Origin: Wuchereria bancrofti
Taxonomy: Eukaryota; Nematoda; Chromadorea; Rhabditida; Onchocercidae
NCBI GenBank assembly: GCA_005281725.1
Contig: SSBO01000003.1
Span: 2,655,824-2,719,823, forward strand
Length of the DNA stretch: 64,000 nt
Reading direction: 5' to 3'
The position numbers and the translations under genes are program-made. Within the stretch, counting starts at the first letter, position 1. The number at the start of each line of letters is the position of its first letter. Of the stretch, positions 11,801 to 22,586 are shown piece after piece. The notes under the pieces are model-generated. The model saw only the letters and a program-made list of their open reading frames with translations, ran no database searches and was not told where the DNA came from.

Positions 11801-13939
11801 AAGTATTGGAAGAAATAACTAATCTTCCACATTTGCGCCTTCTTAGTCTGGCATATGCTGGCTCGGATGTTACAATAACCGAAGAAGTTATTATGAAGAT
11901 TGGAAAATTGAAGGAGCTTCAAACGGCACGTCTAAAATTAGAATATAATAAAAATTGAATAAGTAGTCAGTAACACTGATTGGATGTATAATTCACTTTT
12001 TTCAGCTTGATGTTAGCTCATTAGCAGCGATAACAGATCGCTCCCTATCGACAATTATTTCCGGCTGTTCAAAATTGCAGATTATTCGAGCACGCTGTTG
12101 CACATTTTTGGGTGACGAAGGTGTTTGTTCATTAACGACGCTGAAAAATTTGGAGCACATTGATCTGAGTGGATGTCTTCTTGTTGGTTACCTGAAAAAC
12201 TTTTTTAATGATAAAATTTTGACCATTACCATGGCTTAATGAGAATGGCATTTTAAATGTTGATGCTTACACTAAGTTAATTTTGATAATCATCCCGCTA
12301 TTCCATTCTTTTTGAATTATTTCTGCATATTGAAATAACTTCACTCTACTATTCATTGTTTTATTCACTTTATATTTGCATTTAAGAGCACTAAATAGGA
12401 AAATAAAATTATAAATATGGTTATAAGATGATGATGGACAAACTTTCAGGTAACTTCAAATGGCATTCAAGCACTACTTGATGCTTTTCCAACCTCTGAA
12501 TATTCTCAGAAACTGACGGTTACCGCTTTATTTCTTTCTTGTTTAAATCATTTCCTCTAAAACCTACTTTAATAGATAACATTTTTATTAGAAAGATTGC
12601 TTTGCTTGGTTTTTACCTAAAAAGTTTGCTGCATGCAATTTTATGTTATTTTCTGTTCTTTAATTTTTTATTAAAAGTTTAAAATTTTTTTTTATTAAAA
12701 CTTTTATTAAGCACGATTTAAAGTAAAAATAAGTGTATCTTTACTTGTTTTTACTGCATGTATTATCGCTTAATTTTTTTTTTTTTCTTTTTTAATGGAT
12801 TTTTTTTTGAGAAAATGCTTTTGTTAAAAGGGAAAAAAGTTGCAGATGATCACAGTGGTTGTTGGTGGGACGGTATGTAATGTTCAATCCTTACGTCAAA
12901 GTAATAGTCGTGTGGTTGTGGATATAAGCAACTATATCGTCTCATGTAGTAGTAATACAGCTGAAGAACTTTTTTCAATTTCTGGTGGATTTCTTGGTGT
13001 GTATCATTGTTTAACATTAAAAATTGTTGCATAATTCTGGCTTTCAGAAATAAGCAAAAAGTAGCCATTTGAGGGAAAAATATTTATATATAGGAAAAAT
13101 ATTACTTGTGATATAGCTTAATAAACATTATTATTAAATCCATTCATTAGAATTTATTGTTAACTGAAGAAAGATCCGAAATAAACAGTTTAAAATGAAT
13201 AGTTTTGAATCTTTTTTTTCTGGAGACCAATGTTAAGTAGCGTTTGGTATGCTCTTGTATCACTGCGACCACCGTTTACAGACATTGTATTCTAGACATT
13301 TGTTCAATTTTTATTTCCTTATATAATTTTTCAAAATCTAATCTTGAAAATATCTTAGGCACAAGAAATAATTCTGATGAAAGTTCATCGGACGACGAGT
13401 TCGATGCATTGACTACTCATCGTAAGATAACTCTTTTCTTATTATATAATAATTAACTGGTTTCTGTCGGCCATTTCTTAGGTTTTTTCATTATTATGTA
13501 ATCTTAGGAGCTTTTATGTCTGTGTCATACTTTAGAAACGGAAAATTCAACTGTCTATCAAAAGAAGGAAAAAGTAGTTTTGCTTTTTCTAATTTTTTTT
13601 TTCATTTCCATTAAGCGCAGAATTGACATATCAAAGATGCCATGGTTATTCACTAATTTCACAACTGCACATACAAAGATTTTTTGCAGTAGAGATTTGA
13701 CATGAAATCATTTATTTGATATCGATTATTGTTTAAGTCTTATTTCTCATATTTCTTGCTTTGTTTTTACGATCATTACTCTATTCAATTAAGGAATAAG
13801 GCAAATGAAGTAATTTGCAGGATCTTTTATAATAGATGCGCTACGCGACGTAGAGGATGATTCACCACTGGAAACACAGGAATCGATTGATGAATGGGCC
13901 GAACGTGAAGCTCTCGATTTAGGTCTTATAACGAAATGA
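5889..13939 (+). CDS. RRM + F-box + leucine-rich-repeat protein, 757 aa
   Basis: Twenty exons join in frame: 5889-6010, 6396-6490, 6645-6670, 6717-6878, 7374-7474, 7640-7721, 8276-8342, 8754-8830, 9104-9232, 9812-9907, 10138-10254, 10426-10650, 10871-10992, 11424-11543, 11772-11925, 12006-12182, 12450-12518, 12846-12996, 13359-13421, 13821-13939. An RNA-recognition motif spans about residues 110-195 (RNP2-like ILVTNI, RNP1-like LTAYITFK). An F-box follows at about 250-290 (LPPKVLTLILSFLPPMDRIR). At least nine leucine-rich repeats of the cysteine-containing FBXL type cover about 310-646 (LKSLDLSG, LRSITYRD, ICEIDLRGC, ITELRLSSC, LEHIDLSGC). The tail is acidic and Ser-rich and ends LDLGLITK. 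Established knowledge: F-box/LRR proteins are substrate receptors of SCF ubiquitin ligases. An RNA-bound target or an RNA cofactor is inference. ATG at 5889 lies 3 nt after a TTTCAG acceptor. Intron 15 uses a GC donor. Confidence 0.9.
6645..6716 (+). other. 26-nt micro-exon followed by a 46-nt intron
   Basis: Without this piece, exon 2 (phase 1 exit at 6490) and the RRM exon cannot be joined in frame. The micro-exon 6645-6670 follows TTTGTAG, adds SLTRTEHLM, and leaves by GTTTCT in phase 0. The next exon begins at 6717 after GATGAG, a weak acceptor. The intron of 46 nt is near the nematode minimum. The phase logic is good; the acceptor strength is not. Confidence 0.55.
8471..8606. repeat. 26-bp direct repeat in an intron
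   Basis: AGAAGTAGAATAAGAG followed by (G/A)GAAAATGTA occurs at 8471-8496 and 8581-8606, 110 bp apart. The interval also contains a doubled ACATTTATAGAT. It lies in the intron before the exon at 8754. Confidence 0.7.
9381..9632 (+). other. coding-like segment inside an intron, broken at a poly-A run
   Basis: Inside the intron between the F-box exon and the first LRR exon, a TTTTTCAG acceptor is followed by ATG at about 9397 and a lysine-rich frame of some 37 codons (MKFTEILFLTDKMKG...). A second frame, offset at a run of 14 adenines near 9460, continues for about 55 codons with normal-looking composition (motifs CPSTVQWLTKGPGYRTEVP and IIKEWYP) to a TAA at 9632. The parent gene splices in phase without it. 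Possible readings are a decayed nested gene, an optional exon or chance. No family recognised. Confidence 0.3.
11926..12005 (+). other. GC-AG intron (intron 15 of the F-box gene)
   Basis: The leucine-rich repeat reads LKELQT up to ACG at 11925 and resumes LDVSSLAAITDRS at 12006 after TTTTTCAG. The only way to keep this repeat and the phase is a donor ACG|GCACGT. The nearest in-phase GT donor (GAA|GTTATT) would delete 13 residues of the repeat. Confidence 0.7.
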
Positions 13940-16900
13940 ATTGTTTTGGGATTGGAAAATCCTGCTAAGCTTGTTTTACGAGACCTTCTAGATTTATGCT
14001 TCTTTTCAGGAAATATATTCTATTCATGTTCATTGTCTCTTTCATTATCTCTTTCCATATTATTTTCTTTCTTTGAAGAGGTTTCTAGAATAGTGGAATT
14101 ATTCTAGAAACTTGAAGTCTTTTCCTCTTCTTTTTTTGTATATTTTTTTTGCTGATTGAGTTCGTAGCTATTTTTTGCGTCGCTAGTATTCAGTTGCTAT
14201 TCTAACAAGAATTTTGTTATTTATTTCTTCCAGATTATAAAGTCCCGAAAATTCGAATAGGTAATCTAAGGGAAAATTTACCTGATCCATATGTAGATAT
14301 TTGTGTCACAGGCTGGCATAATGATTTGTTTAATTTCATTTATGCACCATTTACTAACTTTTTCTTTCTAGAAATTTTCAATAGTTTGTATAGTATTTGC
14401 TGGTGTCCCAAATAGACATTTTACTTATTCTAAAAATATTTTTTGGTGTCTAAATCGCCACTTAATATTTTCAAGCGATAATGATGCCAACTTATTTAGT
14501 CTAAAAGCATCGTGAAACATTAACGCTTTTTTCAGGCTGTTTACGTCCTTTTTCTTTATTTTCTTTCACTTTTTAACAGTGACTTTTTTATTTCCAAAGC
14601 TCTTCCTATTTTTAATTTCGTAAATTCGCATTTGCTTGATTTTGCAAAATTTTGTAAATATGAAAAAAAAGGAACTGAAACTTAAACCATTTTAAGCTAC
14701 TTCATCTTCCTTTTTTTGCAGGAACCATTCTCTTAGAAACTGTTCTCAATCCATTTATGTTATTTCTTATCAACTGAGATATTTGATATTAAATCATGAC
14801 AAATCAATTTCTTTTACTGAACAAAAATAACGTTTGTTTTGTACCAAAAAATGAAATGCTTTAATTCTTCCAATTTATAGGTGCTAACGAATGATGTATT
14901 ACATGTTTGGGCAATTGTTTTTTTTTTTTCTTTTTGTATATACGCTATTTGAAATGTTTTTCATATTTTCTGTTTTTCGAATTTGTCAATTTTTGAATTC
15001 ATTGTAAATATGGCATAATTTTCTAGTTCATCTAATAACTCTGGAATTACACTGAAATGGTTTTGTAGAAGGAAAAAGAATATAGAGAAAGCAAAATAAA
15101 GTTATTCGGTTTTGGTACATTAATGTTTGTCGATATTTGGAAATAGGGAGGCAAAGTATAGCAAGAATAAGTTGGTTTAATTGCTATAAATATAACTTTA
15201 GTACAAAAATTCTTCTAGTTGATTTCAATCGGCAAAATTGAAATGGTCAAAGTTATATAAATCTCTTTTCAGCTTGCTGTATTTGTTAGCGCATTCCTCA
15301 ATAAACCTTAGAAATATAATATGAAACGAAACATTGGTTGTCATTTCTGCTTCCTAAAAGTTTCTAAGGCAAGCGATTCTCCGTTTTCTGAATCCAATGA
15401 AGTTTGTAAGTTAGAAAAACTTGAAAAAGAAGAAACGGTAGTCTTAATTTTCACTTTAATTTCTCAATGCAAGAAAGATGGCAATATTGTTATCAGTTGA
15501 TGGATTTTGCTTCTCAAATATTAGCATGAATATTTTCAGCAAAAAATTATGCATAGCAAGCCGAAAGAAAAGGACTTGCTTTATTGCGTCAATTTTCAGG
15601 ACAATTTTTAAGTATTTTTTTGAAATTTTTTTCTAATTGAGAACTTCAATTTTAAAAAATCTAATTTTTAAGTATGAAAAGTGAGAGAATGATTAGTAAA
15701 TTTTAAAAGAAGTGTCGGTCATCCAAACAAGTAATTTGAAAGTAAGAAAAATGGCAGGTAAGCAAGTAATAACAAACAATGAGAAAGTAACCAAGCTGAA
15801 ATATTTGAAATGGTAATTATATTTGTGAAGTTTTTTCAAAAAATATTCAACAACTGTTAGTAATGTTTTGACAGGTAAGAACACTAATTTAAAAAGAGGT
15901 AAATGAAAGGCAACGAGTTTTTTGAGTTAATAAGCAACTAATTAATTTATGCTCCAAAAGTATTGCTGCCCTGTATTTAATAAATTTTGAAAGTATTTTA
16001 AAGATGGAAATTCGTTTCTTTCTCGTACTTTTCATACAGTAACCATTATAGGTATTGCTGATACAATAAAAAGCGTACAATAAATTCTTGAAGTTCCAGT
16101 TTATGTGTTATTAAGAAGTTAAAATCTTTGAATTACTACATTAGTGTTCTAATATGGGATCAATTGATCAGATTATCAATATAAGACATTTTTAATGGAT
16201 TTATTATCGATTATGCATACGACAAAACTAATTGCAATTGAGGAAGTGTCAAATTGTTTAATTAATTCTGATAAGAAAAGAAATCTAGCGCCATTTTATT
16301 TACATTTTAAATACAGGAATCAAAAAAAAAAAAAAAAAAATAAAAGTTGGAATTAAACTTCATAGAAACAAACAATGCAAAAAGTATTCGCTCTTAATTC
16401 TAACAACAATGTTTATTTACACAACAATTTTCTTCTTTTGCAGTGAAATTTTCAAGTTCCAATTGCTTCTTTATTTTTTTGTTCATTTTATCAGCAGAAT
16501 TTAAAATTTGCATATGAAATATGACAAAAATTGTACAAAGTATTGCTAGTATTGCTCAATAGTTACGTAAAACTTTGAAATAATTTCAGTGAAATTTAAT
16601 TTCTACCCATTTGGAGTACATTGATTTGTCACGAGAATTTTTTGAATGCTTCAAAATTTACCGTAACTAACTACAGTTTATAACATACATTTCTGAGACA
16701 TAGCATAAGTAACAAATCAATATTAATTTCTGTAGTGTATTTATTAGGTATTTTACTTTATGATTCAATTAATTAGCGGGAAATATTTATTTCCACGTGA
16801 CTAACTTGCTTTAATACAGCAAAAGTTATGGCTAATTTGTTGATAAGCATGTGGTTAGATAACAAAAAGGAGCAGTATGATAAGATTGATAACGTAATGT

Positions 16901-17340
16901 TTGCAGTTTCTGTGTTGTACGATTACACATTAATTATTGGAAAGAATAATCCAACAGGAAAAATTGAAACATTCAATTTAAATCATTCATTTTAAGCTCA
17001 TTACAAATGTATAATATTTAATTAACATGTAATACGCCATTTACATAGGAAATTTGAGATATAGTGCTTATCAAATAGTGATAAATACTATGTACGATAA
17101 CACTAGATTTAAATTTTTATTTAAAAAAACATTTAAATCCAATAATGTTAATTATTCCTCATTTTGCTTCCATATTAGTAGCAATTTATTATGTAGTGTC
17201 ATTTTGTCCTATATTCTATTCATTAATAAACAATATGAATTAATTAAGGCATACGTGAAATACGTGTGAATTTCCAGGAACTTTTACTAGCATAAATATT
17301 GTTCATAATTGGGTAAAATTTTCATTTGTCATTTATATAT
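13940..17340. other. 3' flank and intergenic region without a supported gene
   Basis: Downstream of the F-box stop codon the sequence is AT-rich with homopolymer runs (14 to 19 adenines near 16320). A CTTCCAG acceptor at 14234 followed by eight codons and TAG could be an alternative last exon. An ATG frame of about 55 codons at 16825 (MANLLISMWLDNKK...) follows AATACAG and has a GTAATG donor inside. It might be a 5' exon of the cysteine-paired candidate further on, but the phases do not close. Confidence 0.4.
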
Positions 17341-17381
17341 TATTAAGAGAAAAAGGAAGGTCGTGTACTAAAATCAACCAA

Positions 17382-18988
17382 ATGTGTTGTATTTGTTGGT
17401 TTCTTTTCCGTCAAAAAGAACCAAAAGTATGCCATCGTTGTGGTCAAAAAGTATTTACTTTTTAAAAATTTGTTTTTCTCTTTTCAAGTTTAAGTGTAAA
17501 CAATAAGAAATTGTATGCTTAAATCAACAGTTAATTTCATCAATTAATTTTTACTCCATTAATCAATCACCAATTAATTTTTACTCCACTAATGAGTCAT
17601 CAATTAATTTCATATCAGTACTGAAATTTACTTGATAATATATCCATGTGATCATACACGTGATCATTTTTTTTTCAAATAATTTTTTGGTAATTACAAC
17701 AATAAATTTTATAAAATTATCAATATCTAAATGCTAAATAAGCAATAAAATATGCCTAAACCTAAGAAGCGATTGAATGTTCAACTTTTAAACTTTTTTT
17801 TTTATTTTTTCATCTTTATTACCTTACAGTGATAGCATTAGCATTGTTAGCCAGGTTATCATCTGGCTACAATAAGGCTAGCTATAAACATTTAAGCTAT
17901 AATAATACTCGATAAACATTCAAATTAAAATGGCAAATTGTAAAAATAAATTTAGGTGGTTCAAATGCGATTCACTAAATTTGGTTTTTTTCTCTGCTTT
18001 GGTGGTTCACTTTATTGCTGTATTGGACTCTGTTGTCTATTGTTAGCAACTTTGACCTTCTACTGTTTCTTTTCCTTTTGCTCAAAATATCGCAATTCTT
18101 TAAATTACTTAAATTTAAAATTCTTTGCAAATTTTAAAGCTATCTTAAAAATATGATGTGAATGTTGAGTGTGAGTAGTTGAGCAAAATTTAAATAAAGC
18201 AAGATTAGCTTGGAAAGAAACAAATTTAATTTTAAAATAAATAGAAAAAAAAACATGTATATTCTAATATTATCTTTATTGTTTAATAAATTATTCATAT
18301 TTGTTTTGTTTTTGTTTTTTTTTTTTTTTAAATATATTTTATCTAATATTTTTCCTGGTGAAAAAGTCTGTCGCAAAAAAGTTTATTTAAGATGAGGCAG
18401 AAAAAAGGGACATCTCATTAAATATAAATTATAATTTGATTCCTTCAGTTTGTTGAGACAAAGACATTGTCCAATTTGCTATAAAAAGGATTTCGAGAAA
18501 ATTGCTCGAGTTCGAAGACAAATTCAGTGTTTAGTGGATGATAAATCTGAACTGTATGTTAGTCTCATTTGGCTTTTTATGAATTCAGCTAAATATTCTA
18601 AATTTCATTTCTAGCTTTTATTGATTTGACAGATGATAGAGTTTGACTGAAGATTATTTCCAGTTATGTGATAAATTGCACACCAAATCAATTAACAAGT
18701 CGTGATAAATATCATTAAAAATTCAAAATTTAACACGTTTTGATCAAAGATGAAATTGACTGTTATACATTTCACTTTAATATTATTCTAATTCATAGCA
18801 TTTGTTTTAAGTTTTCTTTTTTTGTTCAAGCATTTTATCCAGATTTTTTCATTGTTAACTAAAATTAAAATAATTTATGGTCACTTATATCAGTAACTAT
18901 GAATAACAATTGAATTCCTATTTCTTACTTAAAAGTTTTGTCTCACTTTTCAGCATAACTGAAGCAACAGAACGTCCTGAATCATAGC
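17382..18988 (+). other. candidate gene fragments with paired cysteines (zinc-binding-like)
   Basis: Three exon-like pieces on the plus strand. Piece one, about 17345-17450, encodes MCCICWFLF...VCHRCGQK, two CxxC pairs, and ends at a possible GTATTT donor. Piece two, 18450-18555 after a CCTTCAG acceptor, encodes LLRQRHCPICYKKDFEKIA and leaves by GTATGT in phase 2. Piece three, 18955-18988 after TTTTCAG, completes it in phase with LITEATERPES and a stop. Pieces two and three join cleanly; one to two does not, so an exon is missing or the model is wrong. Cysteine spacing recalls FYVE-related or RabBD zinc fingers, but this is only suggestive. It may be a real small gene, or a decayed one. Confidence 0.3.
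17541..17616. repeat. 30-bp imperfect tandem repeat, about 2.5 copies
   Basis: CAATTAATTTTTACTCCA begins at 17541 and 17571, and a truncated third copy begins at 17601. The units differ by a few bases. It lies between the first and second cysteine-paired pieces. Confidence 0.75.
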
Positions 18989-20545
18989 GCTGTTTATTGG
19001 TTCAAAATTTCTGTTTGTAATTTTAATTTTGTAAAGTTCCTGAGTGATTTATATTAAAAGTATTTGTTTACGTTCAATAAATTATTATCATCTGCCTAAA
19101 TTGCAATTAATTTAAAATTAAGAATTTGTCTAAAGATGGTTAAAATACGGATTTAATTAACTATAATGCAATCAATTATTAAGGTCGACTAAACATAACA
19201 AATAGAAACTGAAATACCTACAGATACGTTGAGATTTTAAGCTATTTAATGAAATATCATTGCTTATTTACTCATTTAATCAATTTCAATCCATTCTTAT
19301 AATATTCCGAATTTCATCCTAAGTAAAATACAATTTGTATATAGGATTATCTTTGTGATTTAGACTATACCAAAGAAAAACTTCGTAACTACCAAAATTA
19401 ATGGTTTTTCCAGTCAATTGAATTGAATTTAAAGTTTTCAACTTTTGAAATTATTCTAAAATTTTACAAATTATTTGAAGACAGATGTTTTGTAAATCTC
19501 AACTGAAAAATGAAGCTTCTTGCACTTCTAAAATTCTGCCCAATTTGCAACTTGTTGAGGTAAAGTTGGTTATACACATAATACTTTCAACTTTTCTAAA
19601 TCTAAAATTGAAAATTTCAGTTTTAAAATTTAAGTGATTTCAGCATCTGTACAAATAAATTTTAGAATTTTTTTTTGTTTTTCTTTTTTTAATTTTCGAG
19701 GTTTCTTGAAAAATTAGCTGAAATTTTGAAATGTTTATTTTTTATAATTTTTGAACAAACAATAATATTTGTTGGTAAGCAAAAATTCTAGCTCAAAACT
19801 CAATAATCTTAAACACCGATGTAGTAAATTCTTAATGAAACCGTCTAATAATCGATGTTTACATAAAAACTAATCAATGTTCATAAAACAAAATTCAAAC
19901 TCCCGCTGAACGAATTTAACGGACCGAGTTAAAATTCGCAGAGATGATCTGTGATTTTTTGAAGCGAGAAACTTGGTGCGGAGAAATTCCTTCTTAATTT
20001 TGATAAGTCTGATGAGTTTGTGGGACGACCAACTACTATTGTTTGGTGGTTTTATGGTGACAAATATTATTATATCCGGATCCTGAACATGTATTGTAGG
20101 TTGATGTATGTCCGGAATGTACTATGCGGAAAATCGCTCAAATAAAGATTCTAAGCATTCTTGCATAAAATTGTTCCTTGACTGATATCCTGATTAAACT
20201 TTCTGAAAATTGAGTATTGAATATATTGAACATGTATTTGGAAATTTACATAGGGATAGTGACCGTTCTAATAAATGAATATCTATTTTACTTTTAGTTT
20301 GCGATCGTTTTGAAATTAAATTTTTACTTTTAGTTTTCAGGTAGTTATGACTGTTAGGATCATATTGGATTTCTTCACACATTTACTAATATATCGCAAA
20401 AATATCTGTATGCAACGATTCACAATGCCATTTTAGCCGAGCTTTCTCATTCATAAATTTCATTTCTTTCGTTTTTTCTTTTTTTCTTTTTTTCCCCCAT
20501 TTTATTGTAATATTTGGAAAAAGTGATAAATATTCATCATCATCT
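18989..20545. other. non-coding stretch
   Basis: No convincing exon on either strand. It has short open frames only, an AATAAA-rich 3' flank after 18988, and T-rich runs near 19665 and 20470. Confidence 0.4.
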
Positions 20546-20559
20546 GTTACCTATGTAAC
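20546..20559 (+). promoter_or_regulatory. X-box-like RFX site (site 1)
   Basis: GTTACCTATGTAAC is an inverted repeat of GTTAC/GTAAC with the X-box layout of two half-sites separated by two bases (GTTACC, TA, TGTAAC). One position departs from the usual RRNRAC right half-site. It lies about 2 kb upstream of the first daf-19 coding exon. Confidence 0.45.
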
Positions 20560-20842
20560 TTGCGTTACGTCATATTTCACGTCAAATTCATGTATTTAAT
20601 CCTATATTCAGTCGTTCATGTTGCATTCTCATAACCTATAGGCATAAAAGCAAATCTCTAAATAAATCATTAGTACGCTTTTTCAAAATTTCTGTTACTT
20701 TGGATACCAGCTGAAAATTCATTAATTCTGATACACATCGACTTTTTTTTCTTAATTTTTCAAAAAAAAGAAAAATGAAAGACCATAAAAAATTAAGATA
20801 CTCTTTTTCTTTCTCAGTAGGACGAAGTAGAGGGATTTTTTT

Positions 20843-20856
20843 GTTGCCGTGACAAC
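20843..20856 (+). promoter_or_regulatory. X-box-like RFX site (site 2, best match)
   Basis: GTTGCCGTGACAAC fits the X-box layout RYYNYY-N(1-3)-RRNRAC exactly: GTTGCC, spacer GT, GACAAC. Only the spacer differs from the common AT of C. elegans sites. It lies in a GC-richer patch (20810-21065) about 1.7 kb upstream of the first daf-19 coding exon. Confidence 0.55.
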
Positions 20857-20987
20857 AAAGCTATTGTCAAATGGAGTACAATAAAAAGAGGTAAAGGAGG
20901 GATGAAAATAGACTTTTCTGCTTTTTTTTTCTTCAATTTCAACTTGGTCGTGGATAGAAGAGTACCGTGAAACATGGCTGTCAGTTG

Positions 20988-21002
20988 GTTGCTCCAGGCA
21001 AC
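20988..21002 (+). promoter_or_regulatory. X-box-like RFX site (site 3)
   Basis: GTTGCTCCAGGCAAC fits two RFX half-sites (GTTGCT and GGCAAC) with a three-base spacer. It is 131 bp after site 2. Half-sites GTTACC and GTTGCC also occur near 21039, 21200 and 21252. Site 3 overlaps a short ATG frame (MAVSWLLQATNH, 20975-21025) that ends in a GTATCG donor but does not join the daf-19 frame. Confidence 0.5.
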
Positions 21003-22553
21003 GAACCATTTAAGGCTTTTCAAGGTATCGCTTTTTGTTACCCCATTAAACAACAACGGTCGCTAGCCAAAGCTTTTCATTGAATTCATGGAGATTATAG
21101 CGCTCTCTCCATATATTCAATTCATAAAGATTATTTCAATTTCAATAACTTGGTTTTATATATATATATATACGTGAGATCACTGCTTTTATCCCTTCGT
21201 TACCGTTTCTATGACCATATATTATTTAATTTATTAGCAAATAAATGTTTGTTGCCGTTGGTTGCAACAAAAGCATTTATACATTTTATCTAAAAAATAG
21301 AGCAAAAATTAAAAATGAAGAAATATGTTAGATCAAAATAGCAAATTTGAAAAATAAAAAAGAAGTAGTAAATCAATTATATTTAAGGAAGAAAATTTGG
21401 TAAGATTAAGGGAAAAATTTTTTGATCCAATATTTCTCTTATGTATTATCCTTTTGCTGCATATTTAAGACCAGTTGATTATGCTTGAACAGTTTGATTT
21501 TAATGTTGGGAATTTCGCTATGCTTGATATTAGTTTTGTTGGAAAATATTGAATTGATTAAATTTGTGTAATTCAGTCATTTGTTATATATTCTAATTGA
21601 CGAAGTTTGGGATTTGCATATTTTTTAAGTGCAAAAGTTGCAGGTAACGGAGAATGAAACAAGCCTTAGAAATTCGAAGATTCGGATTTATCGAATCTGA
21701 AGGCTTTTTTGTGAGTCAATTAATTTACAAATAAATAAATTGATATGGAAAATAAAAGACAAAATTTCCAAGCTTTGCAACAACTTATAACCAAGGGGTA
21801 GAGGAAATTCGAAGCTAAATCAGTACTTGCATTTTCCTACAGTATCTTGATACATTGGATGAAGTTTTCTTGGCATAAAATAATATTCACGTTGTATGGA
21901 ATGAAACGTAATTCATAATGAAATTTGCATAGCTTGACATGTTTTATTTTAATTGGCAAAGTTCAGCTGTGGACTAACTATTCGAAAGTTAAAGTTTAAT
22001 TAGTTCTTAAATTTTTTAGGTCATTGAAAAATTCTTCCTGTTTTTTTACCAACTTTCTCGTAATTTGACATTAATTTTTTTATGCACGTTTTTAATTACA
22101 TGTAATTCTGCACGTATTACTGTTATGTTATGTTTTCTTTGCCGAAGAAAGAGGAATGTGAAAAGTTAAATTAGAACAGTATTTTTATAATTGATTTTAC
22201 ATTCCTTCCATGTCCGCATAATAAGCACTAATTCATAGTATGCTGTCAAAATAATGTAGAAACACATACAAATAAAAGTGTCAAGAATGTGAGATCATAG
22301 AAAATTTCTATAGCCCTTGATCTAGTCAAAATTTTCAATGATTTTCGATCATTTTTACATTGCAAGATATGACTTTTCTTGTTGTGTGTCCTGGTGTTAT
22401 GACAATAAGAAAGATAATTTAATTGGTGAACTGCTCCACTCCATTTTTCTTTCATTGATCTTTACCAGATCTTAATTTTTTCAGTTCATTTTTGACAGGA
22501 TGAATGTATTTCTAGTCATATTATTATTATTGCTTTTTAAATCATTTTTTCAG
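21003..22553. other. daf-19 upstream region
   Basis: About 1.5 kb between the X-box cluster and the first recognised daf-19 exon. It holds a TA dinucleotide run near 21160 and RFX-type half-sites to 21270. No exon is supported. Confidence 0.4.
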
Positions 22554-22559
22554 ATTGTT

Positions 22560-22565
22560 ATGTAA
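22560..22565 (+). promoter_or_regulatory. minimal upstream ORF (ATG-TAA) in the daf-19 leader
   Basis: The leader exon begins at 22554 after TTTTTTCAG. It contains ATGTAA at 22560-22565, a start codon immediately followed by a stop, 21 nt before the daf-19 ATG at 22587. Start-stop elements of this kind are known to stall ribosomes; a role here is inference. Confidence 0.4.
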
Positions 22566-22586
22566 TTCGAAGCAGAGTGGCCAAAT

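Noticed and set aside
20752..21056. Two overlapping minus-strand open frames
   Set aside because: They cover the X-box patch and have Lys/Phe-rich ends from homopolymers; no exon chain on that strand.
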